Assembly (NCBI RefSeq): GCF_027107535.1
Contig: NZ_CP114283.1
Span: 8,122,001-8,186,000, forward strand
Source of the DNA: Streptomyces aurantiacus
Lineage (GTDB): Bacteria > Actinomycetota > Actinomycetes > Streptomycetales > Streptomycetaceae
Length of the DNA stretch: 64,000 nucleotides
Direction: 5' to 3'
Below, one piece after another: positions 1 through 9,826 of the stretch; the stretch's first letter is position 1; every line of letters starts with the position of its first letter. The position numbers and the translations under genes were made by a program. A model generated the notes under the pieces. That model did no database searches. It saw nothing but the letters and a program-made list of their open reading frames with translations, and had not been told where the DNA came from.

Positions 1-1462
1 CGTGGATGCTCTGCCGGACCTGCTCCAGGTGGGCGGTCGCCTCGGCGAGTTCGGTACGGAACCTGTCGCGTTCGTCGGCCATCTTCTGGCGCTGGCCGAT
101 GAGGTGCTTGCGGTCGCCCTCCAGGGTGGCGAGCCGCTCGTTGAGCGCGAGGGCGTGCGCGTGGAGCGTGTTGACGGACCGTACGACCTGGGCGAACTCG
201 TCGTTGCGACCGGTGAATTTGACCGGCTCCCCGGTGCCCGGTTCCGCGGCGAGGCGGGCCGAGCCGAGGCGCAGGACGGCCAGCGGGCGCGTGAGCGAGC
301 GGGCCATCCCCGTGGAGACACCGACGGCGAGCAGCATCAGCGCGCCGAGGACCGCGATACGGATCTCCAGTCCGGTGACGTCGTCGTCGCGCCACTGGGC
401 GAGTTCCTTGGCGCGCTGGGTGTTGAGGGACGCCTCGACACCGCGCATCAGCTCCACGCGGGCGGAGAGTGCCGCGTCCAGTTTCTTGGTGCTGGTGGCG
501 AGTTCGGAGTCGGAGAGGGTGGGCTGGTCGGCCAGGGCCGCGAGGTACTTGTCGGCGGACGTGACGTCGGGCCCGTTCACCGTGGAGTCGTACGAGGCGC
601 GGTCCGCCTTCGGTGCCGTGCCGCCGAAGTCGGCCAGGGCCGCCTGCTCACGGACGTGTGCCTGCTGCGCCGCGGCGGTGAGCGCGTCGCGCTGCCTGCT
701 CTCGGCGGCCGACGACGTGGTGGTCGTCGTGGGCAGGCCCGTGATCGGGTCGGTGGTGGTCCGGGTGGTGGTGGGGACGTTCAGCGCCGCCAGGAGCAGG
801 CCGCGGGTCGCGGCGGCCTGCTGGACGGCGGTGTCGAGGTCGGCGAGGGCGTGCGCGCCGGAGCCCGCGCGGGGCGGGAGCTCCTCGGCCAGTTCCTCGG
901 CGAGACCGTGGAGTTCGGTGAGCACGGCCGAGTACGCCCGGTGTGCCTCGAGGGCGCTGCTCTCCCCGGTGAGCGCCGCCCTGCGGACGGCGGCGATTCC
1001 GTCGAGCGTCTTCAGGAAGGCCGCGGGGGCGTCCGCGTCGACGGCCTCGGCGCGCAGTTCGTCGACCTGGCGGTCCACGCGGGCGCTGCGGCGTTCGGAG
1101 GGGCCTTCGCCGTCGGGGCGGCCGGCCGCGAGGTAGGAGGTGACCTCGTCGCGTTCGTCGGCCAGCGAGTGGGCGAGGGCCAGCGCGTCCTGGGTGCGCT
1201 CGGCGAGCGTCACCAGGTTCTGGGAGTCGTTCAGCTGCCCGGAGGCGGCGATCACGGACGGAGCGCCCGCTCCGGCGATCGCGGCGGCCACGACGGCGAC
1301 GGCGACGATCAGCCGACTGCGTACGTGGGCGGGGCGGCCGCGTCCCGCGGGGTCCGGAGTGCCCTGCGGTGCCGGTGGGTTCGGTGTGTGCCCGGAGGCT
1401 TCACCCGAGGCCGGCTGCCTGCCTTTGCGACGGGGCCGCATCTTCTGCACCGGTGCTCGCAT
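1..1462 (-). CDS. Nitrate/nitrite-sensor-domain histidine kinase, N-terminal part (cut by window edge)
   Basis: Membrane sensor kinase, only the N-terminal ~487 codons are present; the gene runs off the left edge before the catalytic ATPase domain. A cytoplasmic basic/proline stretch is followed by one membrane segment (about residues 40-65), a ~270-residue extracytoplasmic helical region of NIT (nitrate- and nitrite-sensing) type, a second membrane segment near residue 365, and a HAMP-like linker leading into a coiled coil. A TTTSS-rich low-complexity insertion sits in the sensor region. Two in-frame ATGs (1462 and 1441) are possible starts; neither has a strong ribosome binding site. Function is inferred from architecture; the ligand is unknown. 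Confidence 0.75.
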   Translation of the reverse strand, partial: MRAPVQKMRPRRKGRQPASGEASGHTPNPPAPQGTPDPAGRGRPAHVRSRLIVAVAVVAAAIAGAGAPSVIAASGQLNDSQNLVTLAERTQDALALAHSLADERDEVTSYLAAGRPDGEGPSERRSARVDRQVDELRAEAVDADAPAAFLKTLDGIAAVRRAALTGESSALEAHRAYSAVLTELHGLAEELAEELPPRAGSGAHALADLDTAVQQAAATRGLLLAALNVPTTTRTTTDPITGLPTTTTTSSAAESRQRDALTAAAQQAHVREQAALADFGGTAPKADRASYDSTVNGPDVTSADKYLAALADQPTLSDSELATSTKKLDAALSARVELMRGVEASLNTQRAKELAQWRDDDVTGLEIRIAVLGALMLLAVGVSTGMARSLTRPLAVLRLGSARLAAEPGTGEPVKFTGRNDEFAQVVRSVNTLHAHALALNERLATLEGDRKHLIGQRQKMADERDRFRTELAEATAHLEQVRQSIH

Positions 1463-1818
1463 TCTTGACTCGTGTCCCCATGGGCCCGGGTGACTGTCCG
1501 TCAACTCGCGTGTCGTCCCGGTACGGCTCCCGACCCTCCCAGTGCCGGTGGGCAGTGGTCGCGCATCGCCTGACCCGCCACACGAAGGAGTGAACATCGC
1601 CGGGGAGCGGCCCGGCAAGTTCCTGTGGCGGGCGCGACATCCTTGCGCGGCAGGCCGGTTGGACGTCCACGACGACCGGTGGCAAGATTCGCCGCCACGC
1701 CTCACCGGAGCCGGTGATTCCATCCCAAAACAGGCGCCTGACCTGCTGGTCCAGGTCAATTCGGCGACGGTTGCCAGCCTTTGGCGAAGCTTGTGAAGGG
1801 CTCGTGCAGACTGGCCGG
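1463..1818. other. Divergent intergenic region, 356 bp
   Basis: Separates the leftward sensor kinase from the rightward PP2C-like gene and so must hold both promoters. I see no strong consensus promoter, hairpin or convincing small gene. Short open frames on both strands lack ribosome binding sites. Confidence 0.5.
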
Positions 1819-2604
1819 ATGCGCTCGGAACTGATCTCGGTACCCGGTGACCCCGCCCGCCCCGACGAGGACTACGCGTCGGTCGGACTTCCGGCCTCCG
1901 GACAGGGCGGTTCGATCGTCGTCCTGGACGGCGTGACGCCTCCCGCGACCGATCACGGCTGTCTGCATTCCGTCCCCTGGTTCACCGCCCGGCTCGGCGG
2001 CGCGCTGAGTGAACTGTCCGTTTCACGGCGAGATCTGACGCTCACCGAGGTCCTGGGGCACGCCATCGCGCGTACCGCCGACGCCCACCGGGCCACCTGT
2101 GACCTTTCTCACCCACGCACTCCGCAGGCGACGGTGGTGCTGGCCCGCTGGTCCCCCGAGACCGTCGAGTACCTGGTGCTGTCGGACTCGACGCTCCTCG
2201 TCGAATCCCCCTCGGGCACGGTCACTCCCGTCCTCGACGACCGCCTCTCCCGCGTCCCGCGGGCCGCCCTGGCCTCGCACGCCGAGACCGACGCGACCCT
2301 GCGCAACAAGGAGGGCGGCTTCTTCACGGCCGCGGCGGACCCCTCGGTGGCGGCCCTCGCCGTCACGGGGGCCCTCCCCCGCGCCGAGGTGCGCGCCCTC
2401 ACCGCGCTCACCGACGGCGCGACCCGCTGGGTGGAGAAGTTCGGGGAGGGCGACTGGGCGGCCCTGTCGGCCCTCATCCGCAAGGAGGGCGGCCAGGCCC
2501 TGATCGACCGGGTGCGGGCACTGGAACTGGCGGACGAGGAGCGGGTGTTCCTGGGCCGGTCGAAACGGCATGACGACGCGACGGTCGTGTACGTGGAGCT
2601 GTGA
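1819..2604 (+). CDS. PP2C-like protein phosphatase family protein
   Basis: A 261-aa soluble protein with the outline of a PP2C (PPM) phosphatase: an early acidic EDYA segment, a VVLDGVT strand corresponding to the metal-binding Asp-Gly motif, and a C-terminal DDATVVYVEL strand with the last metal-binding Asp pair. The family dephosphorylates Ser/Thr residues using Mn/Mg. Some motifs are weaker than in typical PP2Cs, so activity is an inference. The ATG at 1819 is chosen because the sequence becomes family-like only from MRSELISVPGD; a longer frame upstream reads as low-quality sequence. Stands alone; the next gene (MarR) is convergent. Confidence 0.7.
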   Translation: MRSELISVPGDPARPDEDYASVGLPASGQGGSIVVLDGVTPPATDHGCLHSVPWFTARLGGALSELSVSRRDLTLTEVLGHAIARTADAHRATCDLSHPRTPQATVVLARWSPETVEYLVLSDSTLLVESPSGTVTPVLDDRLSRVPRAALASHAETDATLRNKEGGFFTAAADPSVAALAVTGALPRAEVRALTALTDGATRWVEKFGEGDWAALSALIRKEGGQALIDRVRALELADEERVFLGRSKRHDDATVVYVEL

Positions 2605-2629
2605 ACGGGCGCCGCGAGCACGCGGGGGC

Positions 2630-2720
2630 CGCCCCTTCGGGGGTGCGGGGCCGTGCCCTGTGCGGCTCCGCCTCGGGGCGCCCCTCCGGGGGCACGGGGA
2701 ACTGCGCGACCAGCCAGAAC
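2630..2720 (+). repeat. Dispersed intergenic repeat, copy 1
   Basis: GC-rich intergenic element ending in the core GGGGAACTGCGCGACCAGCC (2696-2715). The same core recurs near 23203, 28115, 35740 and 51861, always between genes. Preceded by self-complementary G/C runs. It lies between convergent genes and may act in transcript termination; function unknown. Confidence 0.6.
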
Positions 2721-2760
2721 CGGCCGGCAGCCGTCGAACAACCCTTTCCCCGGCGGTCCC

Positions 2761-3282
2761 TCAGCCCTGCTCCACACCCCGGTTCAACCGATGCAGCAAC
2801 CGAGCCAGCTCGGCCACTTCCTCGCTGTCCCAGCTGGCAAGCTCCCGCACGTACCGCGCCCGCCGGGCGTCCCGCACCGTGCGGAACCGCACCCGCCCCT
2901 CCTCCGTGAGGTGGACCAGCCAGGCGCGGCCGTCCGCCGGGTCGGGTTCGCGGGCGACGAGCCCCAGTTCCTCGAGGGCGCGCAGCTGGCGCGACATCGT
3001 GGCCTTGCCGACGCCGATGTAAGCGGCGAGCTCGGTGGCGCGCTGCCGGCCGCGTTCCTCCAGACGTACGAGGAGGCCGTACGCGGAGGACTCCAGGTCG
3101 GGGTGGACCTCGCGGACCATCTCGCCGGAGGAGGAGCGGGCGCGCCGCAGGAGGACGGTCAGTTCGCGCTCCAGGGCCAGGAACTCCTGGTTCACAGCGC
3201 TCCGGTCCACACCACTCCCCGGGCCACCGGATCCCGTCCGGTGCCCCTCGCCGTTTCCGCCCTCGTGCACGTCAGCACCCAT
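2761..3282 (-). CDS. MarR-family transcriptional regulator
   Basis: A 173-aa winged-helix regulator. The centre (about residues 60-135) carries the MarR core: a helix with YGLLVRLEERGRQRATELA, the recognition segment VGKATMSRQLRALEELGLV and the wing REPDPADGRAWLVHLTEEG, the DxRxxxv/l signature of MarR wings. MarR proteins bind as dimers to palindromic operators and usually respond to small aromatic ligands or oxidants. The ATG at 3282 gives a normal family length; an upstream in-frame start at 3435 would add unrelated sequence. Convergent with the PP2C gene; its target is not evident. Confidence 0.85.
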   Translation of the reverse strand: MGADVHEGGNGEGHRTGSGGPGSGVDRSAVNQEFLALERELTVLLRRARSSSGEMVREVHPDLESSAYGLLVRLEERGRQRATELAAYIGVGKATMSRQLRALEELGLVAREPDPADGRAWLVHLTEEGRVRFRTVRDARRARYVRELASWDSEEVAELARLLHRLNRGVEQG

Positions 3283-3530
3283 GACCCGGTTTTCCCGATC
3301 CTGAAAGTTCCGCCAAAGACCGCCATTGCCGCAGCTGGGCCAGTATTTCGCAGGAACGGACCAGCGGCAGCCTCCGGGCTCCTCGCCCGCACCAGCCCGC
3401 CCCTCATGCACAGGCGCGGCTTCTCCGGCCCGCACGATATGTCATGCCTATGCCAGACCCTTCGGAGCCGGTCCGGCGAGTCGACGCCGAAACGGCCCAC
3501 CGCTCGTGCCGCGGCCTGCGAGCGGGGCCG

Positions 3531-3558
3531 GCGGACGGCGGACGGCGGACGGCGGACG
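3531..3558. repeat. 7-bp tandem repeat (GCGGACG x4)
   Basis: Four perfect head-to-tail copies of GCGGACG in the non-coding space between the MarR gene promoter side and the lon terminator. A typical slippage-prone Streptomyces microsatellite. Confidence 0.85.
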
Positions 3559-3564
3559 CGAAAC

Positions 3565-3596
3565 GGCCCGGACTCCCTTCACGGGGAGCCCGGGCC
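3565..3596 (-). terminator. Hairpin downstream of lon
   Basis: Arms 3565-3577 and 3584-3596 pair over 13 positions with one mismatch around a 6-nt loop, 20 bp after the lon stop codon. No U-tract, as is usual in this genus. Confidence 0.7.
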
Positions 3597-3616
3597 CTCT
3601 CATCCGGTCGCGTCCG

Positions 3617-6043
3617 TCACGCCGCCACCGGAACCTTCGTCGCCGCGCCGTTCGTCGCCGGCGCGAGCGCCAGCTCCAGGACCTGGCGGACGTCCGTCAC
3701 CGCGTGGACGTCGAGCTTCTCCAGGACCTCGGCCGGGACGTCGTCAAGGTCGGCCTCGTTGCGCTTCGGGATGACGACCGTGGTGACGCCTGCCCGGTGC
3801 GCGGCGAGCAGCTTCTGCTTGACGCCGCCGATCGGGAGGACCCGGCCGGTGAGCGAGACCTCACCGGTCATCGCCACGTCCGTGCGGACCAGGCGGCCGG
3901 ACAGGAGCGAGGCCAGGGCCGTCGTCATCGTGACACCCGCGCTCGGGCCGTCCTTCGGGACCGCGCCGGCCGGGAAGTGGATGTGCACGCCCCGGTCCTT
4001 CAGGTCGGCGACGGGCAGTTCCAGCTCGGCACCGTGCGAGCGGAGGAAGGACAGCGCGATCTGCGCCGACTCCTTCATCACGTCGCCCAGCTGACCGGTG
4101 AGGGTCAGGCCCGACGCGCCCGTCTCCGGGTCGGCCAGCGACGCCTCCACGAAGAGGACGTCACCGCCGGCGCCCGTGACCGCGAGTCCCGTCGCCACAC
4201 CGGGCACCGCCGTGCGGCGCTCGGCCGGGTCCTGGGCGGACTCGGGCACGTGGTGCGGCCTGCCGATCAGCCCGCGCAGATCGTCCGCGCCGACCGTGAA
4301 CGGCAGCTCCCGCTCGCCCAGCTCGTGCTGCGCCGCGACCTTGCGGAGCAGCCGTGCCACGGACCGCTCCAGGTTCCGGACGCCCGCCTCGCGGGTGTAC
4401 TCGCCGGCCAGCTTGCGCAGCGCGCTCTCGTCCAGGGCGACCTCGGCCTCCTCCAGACCGGCCCGCTCCAGCTGGCGCGGCAGCAGGTGGTCGCGGGCGA
4501 TGACGACCTTCTCGTCCTCGGTGTATCCGTCGAGCCGCACCAGTTCCATGCGGTCGAGCAGCGCCTCCGGGATGGCCTCCAGCACGTTGGCGGTGGCCAG
4601 GAACACCACGTCGCTCAGGTCGAGCTCGACCTCCAGGTAGTGGTCCCGGAAGGTGTGGTTCTGCGCCGGGTCGAGGACTTCGAGCAGGGCCGCCGCCGGG
4701 TCGCCGCGGAAGTCGGAGCCCACCTTGTCGATCTCGTCCAGCAGGACCACCGGGTTCATGGACCCGGCCTCCTTGATGGCCCGCACGACCCGGCCGGGCA
4801 GCGCGCCGACGTACGTACGCCGGTGGCCGCGGATCTCCGCCTCGTCCCGTACGCCGCCGAGGGCGACCCGGACGAACTTGCGGCCCATGGCGTGCGCGAC
4901 GGACTCGCCGAGGCTGGTCTTGCCGACACCGGGCGGGCCCACTAGTGCGAGCACGGCGCCGCCGCGACGACCGCCGACGACACCCAGCCCCCGGTCGTTG
5001 CGCCGCTTGCGGACCGCCAGGTACTCGGTGATCCGCTCCTTCACGTCGTCCAGTCCGGCGTGCTCGGCGTCCAGGACCGCCTTGGCGCCCTGGATGTCGT
5101 ACTCGTCCTCGGTGCGCTCGTTCCACGGAAATTCCAGCACGGTGTCGAGCCACGTGCGGATCCAGGAGCCCTCGGGCGACTGGTCGCTGGAGCGCTCCAG
5201 CTTCTCGACCTCCTTGAGCGCGGCCTCACGGACCTTCTCGGGGAGGTCGGCGGCCTCGACGCGCGTCCGGTAGTCGTCGGACTCCTCGCCCTCGGCGTCG
5301 CCGTTCAGCTCGCGCAGCTCCTTGCGCACGGCGTCCAGCTGGCGCCGCAGCAGGAACTCCCGCTGCTGCTTGTCCACGCCCTCCTGTACGTCCTTGGCGA
5401 TGGACTCGGCGACGTCCTGCTCGGCGAGGTGCTCGCGCAGCTGCTCGGTGGCGAGCTTCAGCCGGGCCACCGGGTCGCTGCTCTCCAGGAGCTCGACCTT
5501 CTGGGCGGTCGTCAGGAACGGTGAGTAGCCGGAGTTGTCGGCCAGCGCGGACACGTCGTCGATCTGCTGGACACGGTCCACGACCTGCCAGGCGCCGCGC
5601 TTCTTCAGCCAGCTGGTGGCCAGCGCCTTGTACTCCTTGACCAGCTCGGTCACGGCGCCGGGCAGCGGATCGGGCACGGTCTCCTCGACCTGCACGCCCT
5701 CCACCCACAGGGCCGCGCCCGGCCCGGTCGTACCGGCGCCGACGCGCACCCTGCCGCGGCCACGGATCAGGACGCCGGGGTCGCCGTCGGCGAGCCGTCC
5801 CACCTGCTCGACCGTGCCGAGCACCCCCGTGTTCGCGTACGTGCCGTCGATGCGTGGAACAAGCAGCACCTTCGGCTTGCTTGCCCCACTGACACCACTG
5901 GAAGGCACGGCGGCCTGGGCGGCCTCCACGGCGGCGCGTACATCGGCGTCGTTCAGGTCCAGGGGCACCACCATGCCGGGCAGCACGACCTCGTCGTCGA
6001 GCGGCAGCACAGGCAGAGTGAGCGGTGCGGACGTCAAAGTCAT
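3617..6043 (-). CDS. lon: ATP-dependent protease Lon
   Basis: Cytoplasmic AAA+ serine protease of 808 aa that degrades damaged and regulatory proteins. Domains in order: N-terminal substrate-binding domain (about 1-200), coiled-coil linker with [18 protein letters not shown] (about 225-250), AAA+ module with Walker A GPPGVGKT (about 369-376) and the LLDEIDK Walker B, then the C-terminal protease domain with the GPSAGV Ser (about residue 700) and the GGVKQK Lys (about 741) forming the Ser-Lys dyad. The ATG at 6043 has a strong AAGGGGAG ribosome binding site, better than an upstream in-frame start. A HAIR operator at 6065-6085 suggests heat-shock control by HspR, as known for S. coelicolor lon. 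Confidence 0.97.
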   Translation of the reverse strand: MTLTSAPLTLPVLPLDDEVVLPGMVVPLDLNDADVRAAVEAAQAAVPSSGVSGASKPKVLLVPRIDGTYANTGVLGTVEQVGRLADGDPGVLIRGRGRVRVGAGTTGPGAALWVEGVQVEETVPDPLPGAVTELVKEYKALATSWLKKRGAWQVVDRVQQIDDVSALADNSGYSPFLTTAQKVELLESSDPVARLKLATEQLREHLAEQDVAESIAKDVQEGVDKQQREFLLRRQLDAVRKELRELNGDAEGEESDDYRTRVEAADLPEKVREAALKEVEKLERSSDQSPEGSWIRTWLDTVLEFPWNERTEDEYDIQGAKAVLDAEHAGLDDVKERITEYLAVRKRRNDRGLGVVGGRRGGAVLALVGPPGVGKTSLGESVAHAMGRKFVRVALGGVRDEAEIRGHRRTYVGALPGRVVRAIKEAGSMNPVVLLDEIDKVGSDFRGDPAAALLEVLDPAQNHTFRDHYLEVELDLSDVVFLATANVLEAIPEALLDRMELVRLDGYTEDEKVVIARDHLLPRQLERAGLEEAEVALDESALRKLAGEYTREAGVRNLERSVARLLRKVAAQHELGERELPFTVGADDLRGLIGRPHHVPESAQDPAERRTAVPGVATGLAVTGAGGDVLFVEASLADPETGASGLTLTGQLGDVMKESAQIALSFLRSHGAELELPVADLKDRGVHIHFPAGAVPKDGPSAGVTMTTALASLLSGRLVRTDVAMTGEVSLTGRVLPIGGVKQKLLAAHRAGVTTVVIPKRNEADLDDVPAEVLEKLDVHAVTDVRQVLELALAPATNGAATKVPVAA

Positions 6044-6064
6044 GATCTCCCCTTCGGCATTCAA

Positions 6065-6085
6065 GTTGAGCTATGCCGACTCAAT
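6065..6085 (-). promoter_or_regulatory. HAIR element (HspR operator) of lon
   Basis: Inverted repeat ATTGAGT-N7-GCTCAAC (read on the minus strand) that closely fits the HspR-associated inverted repeat CTTGAGT-N7-ACTCAAG with the exact 7-bp spacer; it matches 5 of 7 bases in each arm. It sits 21 bp upstream of the lon start. HspR with DnaK as co-repressor is known to control dnaK, clpB and lon in Streptomyces. Confidence 0.85.
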
Positions 6086-6218
6086 GCACCAGGGCTGCCG
6101 ATTGTTCCCCCAGCCCTGTTCGCTGTGAGCGATCACTTCTGTCGGGCCGGCCCGGTCGACCCGTATCGTCCACCCTCGGTAATGACTGAAGCACTTGTTG
6201 ACCTATTACGAGGTGGGC

Positions 6219-6890
6219 GTGAACGAGATCGTGCGGGCCTGGGTGGACGGATGGGTCGTCTCGCGCGGGGCGGCGCCGCCGGTGGCCGAGCCCTGGGGGT
6301 ACACGGTGGACGTGGGCCAGGAGCAGCACGTCACCCGGCATGTGCTGGGCATGACGCAGGAGCGGGTCGAGGAGGCCACGGTCCGCAAGGTGGCGGAGGC
6401 GGTGACCGGGGCCGGCGTGTGGCTCAAGGTGTTCGCGGAGCCCGCCCGCGTCGCACCCTGGCTCGGAGACGGCTGGTGGGTGGACCCCGAGCCCGGGTAC
6501 CTGATGTCGGCGCCTCTCACCCCGGTTCCCGCGCCGCCCGTGCCGGACGGCTACCGGCTGCGCACCTGGTCCCGGGGCGGCGTCACCCGCGTACTCCTCG
6601 CGGACGCGGACGGTGCGTGGGCCGCGCGCGGACAGATCGCCCCGACCGGGACCACGGCGGTCGCCGACCAGATCGAGACGGCACCCGCACACCGGCGCAG
6701 GGGCCTGGGCCGGTTCGTCGTGCGGACCCTCGCGCACGCGGCGGCCGTCCGGGGCGCCGAGACCGGCGTCCTGGCGGGGACACCGGAGGGGCGGGCCCTG
6801 TACGAGTCGCTGGGGTGGAGCGTGAAGGCGGGGCTGACGAGCGCGAAGTTCACGGGCAGGGACCTCGCGGGTTCCCAGGACGGGGACTGA
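6219..6890 (+). CDS. GNAT-family N-acetyltransferase
   Basis: Acetyl-CoA-dependent N-acetyltransferase of about 223 aa. The C-terminal half has the GNAT core: a strand ending TTAVADQIETAPAHRRRGLGRFVVRTL, i.e. motif A with the RRRGLG pyrophosphate loop (about residues 160-166), followed by GVLAGTPEGRALYESLGW (motif B). The N-terminal half is family-specific. The GTG at 6219 is preferred for its GAGG ribosome binding site; a TTG at 6195 and a GTG at 6213 are in frame. Diverges from lon. The substrate is unknown. Confidence 0.8.
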   Translation: MNEIVRAWVDGWVVSRGAAPPVAEPWGYTVDVGQEQHVTRHVLGMTQERVEEATVRKVAEAVTGAGVWLKVFAEPARVAPWLGDGWWVDPEPGYLMSAPLTPVPAPPVPDGYRLRTWSRGGVTRVLLADADGAWAARGQIAPTGTTAVADQIETAPAHRRRGLGRFVVRTLAHAAAVRGAETGVLAGTPEGRALYESLGWSVKAGLTSAKFTGRDLAGSQDGD

Positions 6891-6960
6891 ACGTTCCGCC
6901 GGACCCCGGCGTCACAGGTGCGTCGTCGGATTCCTTCCGGCCGTCTGCCTCGGGGGCGTC

Positions 6961-7857
6961 ATGCGGACCGCACAGCTGCTGCGACTGCTCGTCGTACTGG
7001 CCCTGTTCACCGGGACCGCCGCGTGCGGCGGGAAGGGGGGCGGCCCGGGCGCGGCACACGATCCCGAACAGACCATGAAGCGCGCGCGTCAGGTCTCCGA
7101 CGCGTGGGCGGGTTCGGAGGCCGCGCGGATCTGGCGCGAGGGGTACTTCCCGCTGGACGACCCGGTCCAGCTGCCCGAGGGTGCCTTCCGCGACCAGGCC
7201 GACAAGCGCGCCTACGAGGCCCAGAACTTCGAGCTGCGCGGCCCGCTCCCCGGCGCCCCGCCGAAGAAGAAGGGGGAGGTCCGGTGGCGGAGCGGCGGCT
7301 CACTCCCCGTTGTCGTCTCCTCCGCTCGGGCCGCCTACGAGAAGCTCGCCCGGGGCGGGGACTCCGGGCATTCCCTCGTCGTGACCGGCGCCCGGCTGGG
7401 CCGGATGACCCTCTCCACCGGCCGGGGCCCGGCCTCCGTGCCGGCCTGGCACTTCACCGTCGCGGGATACGACACCCCGCTCAAGCGGGTCGCTGTCGGG
7501 CCCTCGAAGCTTCCCCGGCCGCCCGTCAAGCCCGTCGCGGAGGCCTCGGACGCGCTGTATCCGCTCTTCGGGCTGACCACCGTGTCGCGGGACGGCCGCA
7601 CCGTCACGCTGCGGGCCCATCACGGCTCCTGCGACGAGGGCCCGGCGGTGGACGTGCTGGAGTCCGGCGACAACGTGGTGTTCTCCGGCTGGATCCGGGA
7701 CCGCGCCGACGGGCCGTGCACGGACGATCTGCGGATGAGGAAGGTGACGGTGAAGCTGGACCGCCCGGTGGGCGACCGCCTGCTTCTCGACGCGTTCACG
7801 GGCAGGCCCGTCCCCTACGGCGCCGCTGCGGGATTCCCGGCCCCGTCCTGGAGCTGA
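6961..7857 (+). CDS. Putative lipoprotein of unknown function
   Basis: A 298-aa secreted lipoprotein. The N-terminus has an RTAQLLRLL n/h-region and a lipobox GTAAC with the lipid-modified Cys at residue 22, followed by a GGKGGG flexible tether. The mature part has a central hydrophobic-strand-rich region with a W/H-containing core (SVPAWHFTV) and two cysteines late in the protein (SCDEG and GPCTDD) that may form a disulfide. No enzymatic motif recognised. Begins 70 bp after the acetyltransferase and could share its transcript. Confidence 0.75.
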   Translation: MRTAQLLRLLVVLALFTGTAACGGKGGGPGAAHDPEQTMKRARQVSDAWAGSEAARIWREGYFPLDDPVQLPEGAFRDQADKRAYEAQNFELRGPLPGAPPKKKGEVRWRSGGSLPVVVSSARAAYEKLARGGDSGHSLVVTGARLGRMTLSTGRGPASVPAWHFTVAGYDTPLKRVAVGPSKLPRPPVKPVAEASDALYPLFGLTTVSRDGRTVTLRAHHGSCDEGPAVDVLESGDNVVFSGWIRDRADGPCTDDLRMRKVTVKLDRPVGDRLLLDAFTGRPVPYGAAAGFPAPSWS

Positions 7858-7939
7858 CACCCGAGGCCGGGCCCCGAAGCATGAGGCCAGGTCCGAGACC
7901 TGAGGCACGGCGGCTGAGGGCCGCGGGGGCCGAGTGCCG

Positions 7940-8842
7940 TCAGGACGGGGCGGGCGGAGCCGGTGCCGCCGGCCCCCGGGACCGCCGCACCAGCGGCCAG
8001 GCCGCCACCCCGAGGGCCAGCGCCATCAGATGGCCCCAGTTCGTCAGGGGGTCCGTGAAAGCGATCAGGTCGCCGACGACCATCCAGCCGGCCACCGCGA
8101 GCAGCGTCCAGCGCGGCAGGGGCGGCAGGAGCCCGGCGAGCGCGCCCACGCTCGCGGCGACACCGAAGCTGATGCCGTAGTCGTAGCGGTGGAGGGAGCT
8201 CTCGGGGAGGTGGCCGACGAGGACCGCGAGGCCGACGGGTACTTCGGTGGCCAGGGTCGCCACCGCGTGCCCCAGCAGGAAGACACCCGCTGTACGCCAT
8301 CCGCCGATCCGCCGCTCCAGCGCGGTGAGCACCAGCAGGAACGCGATCACGTACACCGAGGTGATCCCGCCGGCGACCCACAGCGCGCTGGCGACCAGCA
8401 CGTGCACCGGGGACTGCGCCAGGTGCGCCACATCCGTGCTCGACCCCTGGAGCACCCGGTCCACCACCCCGGCGTCGGCGTACTCGGTGAACAGCGAGGT
8501 CAGGGCGAGCACGACGGCGTACCCGAAGGTGAAGGGGGTCCCGGTGGGACCGGGGAGCAGGCGCGGGGGCCGCGCGCGACGCCGTCGCGGACCGGTCCCG
8601 GGCTCCCCCTCCCTGGCGCGCGAACCCCGGACGGCGCGGCGCGGCCCCCGGCCGCCGGCCGGGGCGCCCCCGCCGACGACGCCCCGCTGCCGGGGCACCG
8701 CGTCGAGCCCGCGCACGACGGCACCGTCCGGCCCCGGCGCGCTGGTGGCGTCCGGTCCGGCCGGCGTGCCGTCGCCCGGCCCGGCCGCGCCGTCGTCGGT
8801 GGCGTTCGCATCCGAGGACGCGCCCGTCGCTCTCCGTTCCAC
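7940..8842 (-). CDS. Rhomboid-like integral membrane protein
   Basis: About 300 aa with a long disordered N-terminal region rich in Gly, Pro and Arg (about residues 1-90) followed by about six predicted membrane segments. The order GYAVVLALTSLF, then VHVLVASALWVAGG, then WRTAGVFLLGHAVATL, then GISFGVAASVGALAGLL resembles rhomboid-fold proteins; the GISFGVAAS segment replaces the canonical GxSG protease motif (no clear catalytic Ser-His pair), so it may be a non-proteolytic rhomboid-like protein. The GTG at 8842 has an ideal GAAGGAG site 8 nt upstream. Convergent with the lipoprotein gene. Confidence 0.75.
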   Translation of the reverse strand: MERRATGASSDANATDDGAAGPGDGTPAGPDATSAPGPDGAVVRGLDAVPRQRGVVGGGAPAGGRGPRRAVRGSRAREGEPGTGPRRRRARPPRLLPGPTGTPFTFGYAVVLALTSLFTEYADAGVVDRVLQGSSTDVAHLAQSPVHVLVASALWVAGGITSVYVIAFLLVLTALERRIGGWRTAGVFLLGHAVATLATEVPVGLAVLVGHLPESSLHRYDYGISFGVAASVGALAGLLPPLPRWTLLAVAGWMVVGDLIAFTDPLTNWGHLMALALGVAAWPLVRRSRGPAAPAPPAPS

Positions 8843-9024
8843 GTCCGGGACTCCTTCCGTTCCACCCCACCCTCGGCGCACGCGATCACGCTGTCCATGG
8901 CGGAGGCCGCGTGCGAGCCGATTCACAGCGGTTCGACAGGCCGCCCACGTCCCGGTCAGGGGTGCTCCGTGCGGCACGGCGAAAATCGACTGCCCGGCCC
9001 GGGGGAACTTGCCAGGATGGGCCC

Positions 9025-9714
9025 ATGACCGCCTCGTACGACGCTCCGCACGGCAGCCCCGAAGTCATCGACCGCCGCGAGGGCCCGTACGGCGAGGTCG
9101 TGCTGCGCCGCCACGGCGGAGTGCTGCAGATCATCTCCAACGGCTGTTTCCTCATGGACACCTCCGACGGCCGGTCGGAGAGACGGCTGGTCGACGCCGC
9201 GCTCGGCGCGCTGGACGGGCGCACCGGGCCGGAGGTTCTGATCGGCGGCCTCGGCGTCGGCTTCTCCCTCGCACACGCGGCGGCCGAACCGCGCTGGGGC
9301 CGGATCTCGGTCGTCGAGCGGGAGCGGGCCGTCATCGACTGGCACCGGGCGGGGCCCCTCGCCGAACTGTCGGCCCCGGCGCTCGAGGATCCGCGGACCG
9401 AGATCATCGAGGTCGATCTCGTCACGTACGTCAATGAGACATCCGCCACGTACGACGCGCTGTGCCTCGACATCGACAACGGGCCCGAGTGGACCGTCAC
9501 GGACGGCAACGAAAGCCTCTACTCGAAGGCCGGACTCGCCGCGTGCGCACGGGTGTTGAGGCCCGGCGGGGTACTCGCTGTTTGGTCGGCCAATCCTTCG
9601 CCTGGTTTCGCGCGTAGCTTGCGGAATGCCGGGTTCCGTCGGGTGCGTACCGAAGAGATCCCCGTTGCCCGGGGCGTTCCGGACGCGGTGCATCTCGCGG
9701 TAAGGCCTGGATAG
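9025..9714 (+). CDS. Spermidine-synthase-like class I methyltransferase-fold protein
   Basis: A 229-aa Rossmann-fold protein similar to bacterial spermidine synthase-like proteins. The glycine-rich VLIGGLGVGFSLAHA loop (about residues 73-87) and the acidic VVER strand end form the nucleotide-binding site; YDALCLDIDNGPEW is the equivalent of the catalytic acidic loop. The family transfers aminopropyl or methyl groups; the exact reaction here is not inferable. The ATG at 9025 is preceded by GGAACTTGCCAGGATGG, a modest site. Upstream of the two-component pair, about 110 bp away. Confidence 0.8.
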   Translation: MTASYDAPHGSPEVIDRREGPYGEVVLRRHGGVLQIISNGCFLMDTSDGRSERRLVDAALGALDGRTGPEVLIGGLGVGFSLAHAAAEPRWGRISVVERERAVIDWHRAGPLAELSAPALEDPRTEIIEVDLVTYVNETSATYDALCLDIDNGPEWTVTDGNESLYSKAGLAACARVLRPGGVLAVWSANPSPGFARSLRNAGFRRVRTEEIPVARGVPDAVHLAVRPG

Positions 9715-9826
9715 CCGAGCGACCGTAACTGCCCGTACCCTGCTGCTCTGACGCCGATCATTCAAGCGTCAATCGCAGTCATGGAATCACCCCACTGGTT
9801 CCGGAAAGCACACTCAGGGGCGGGCG

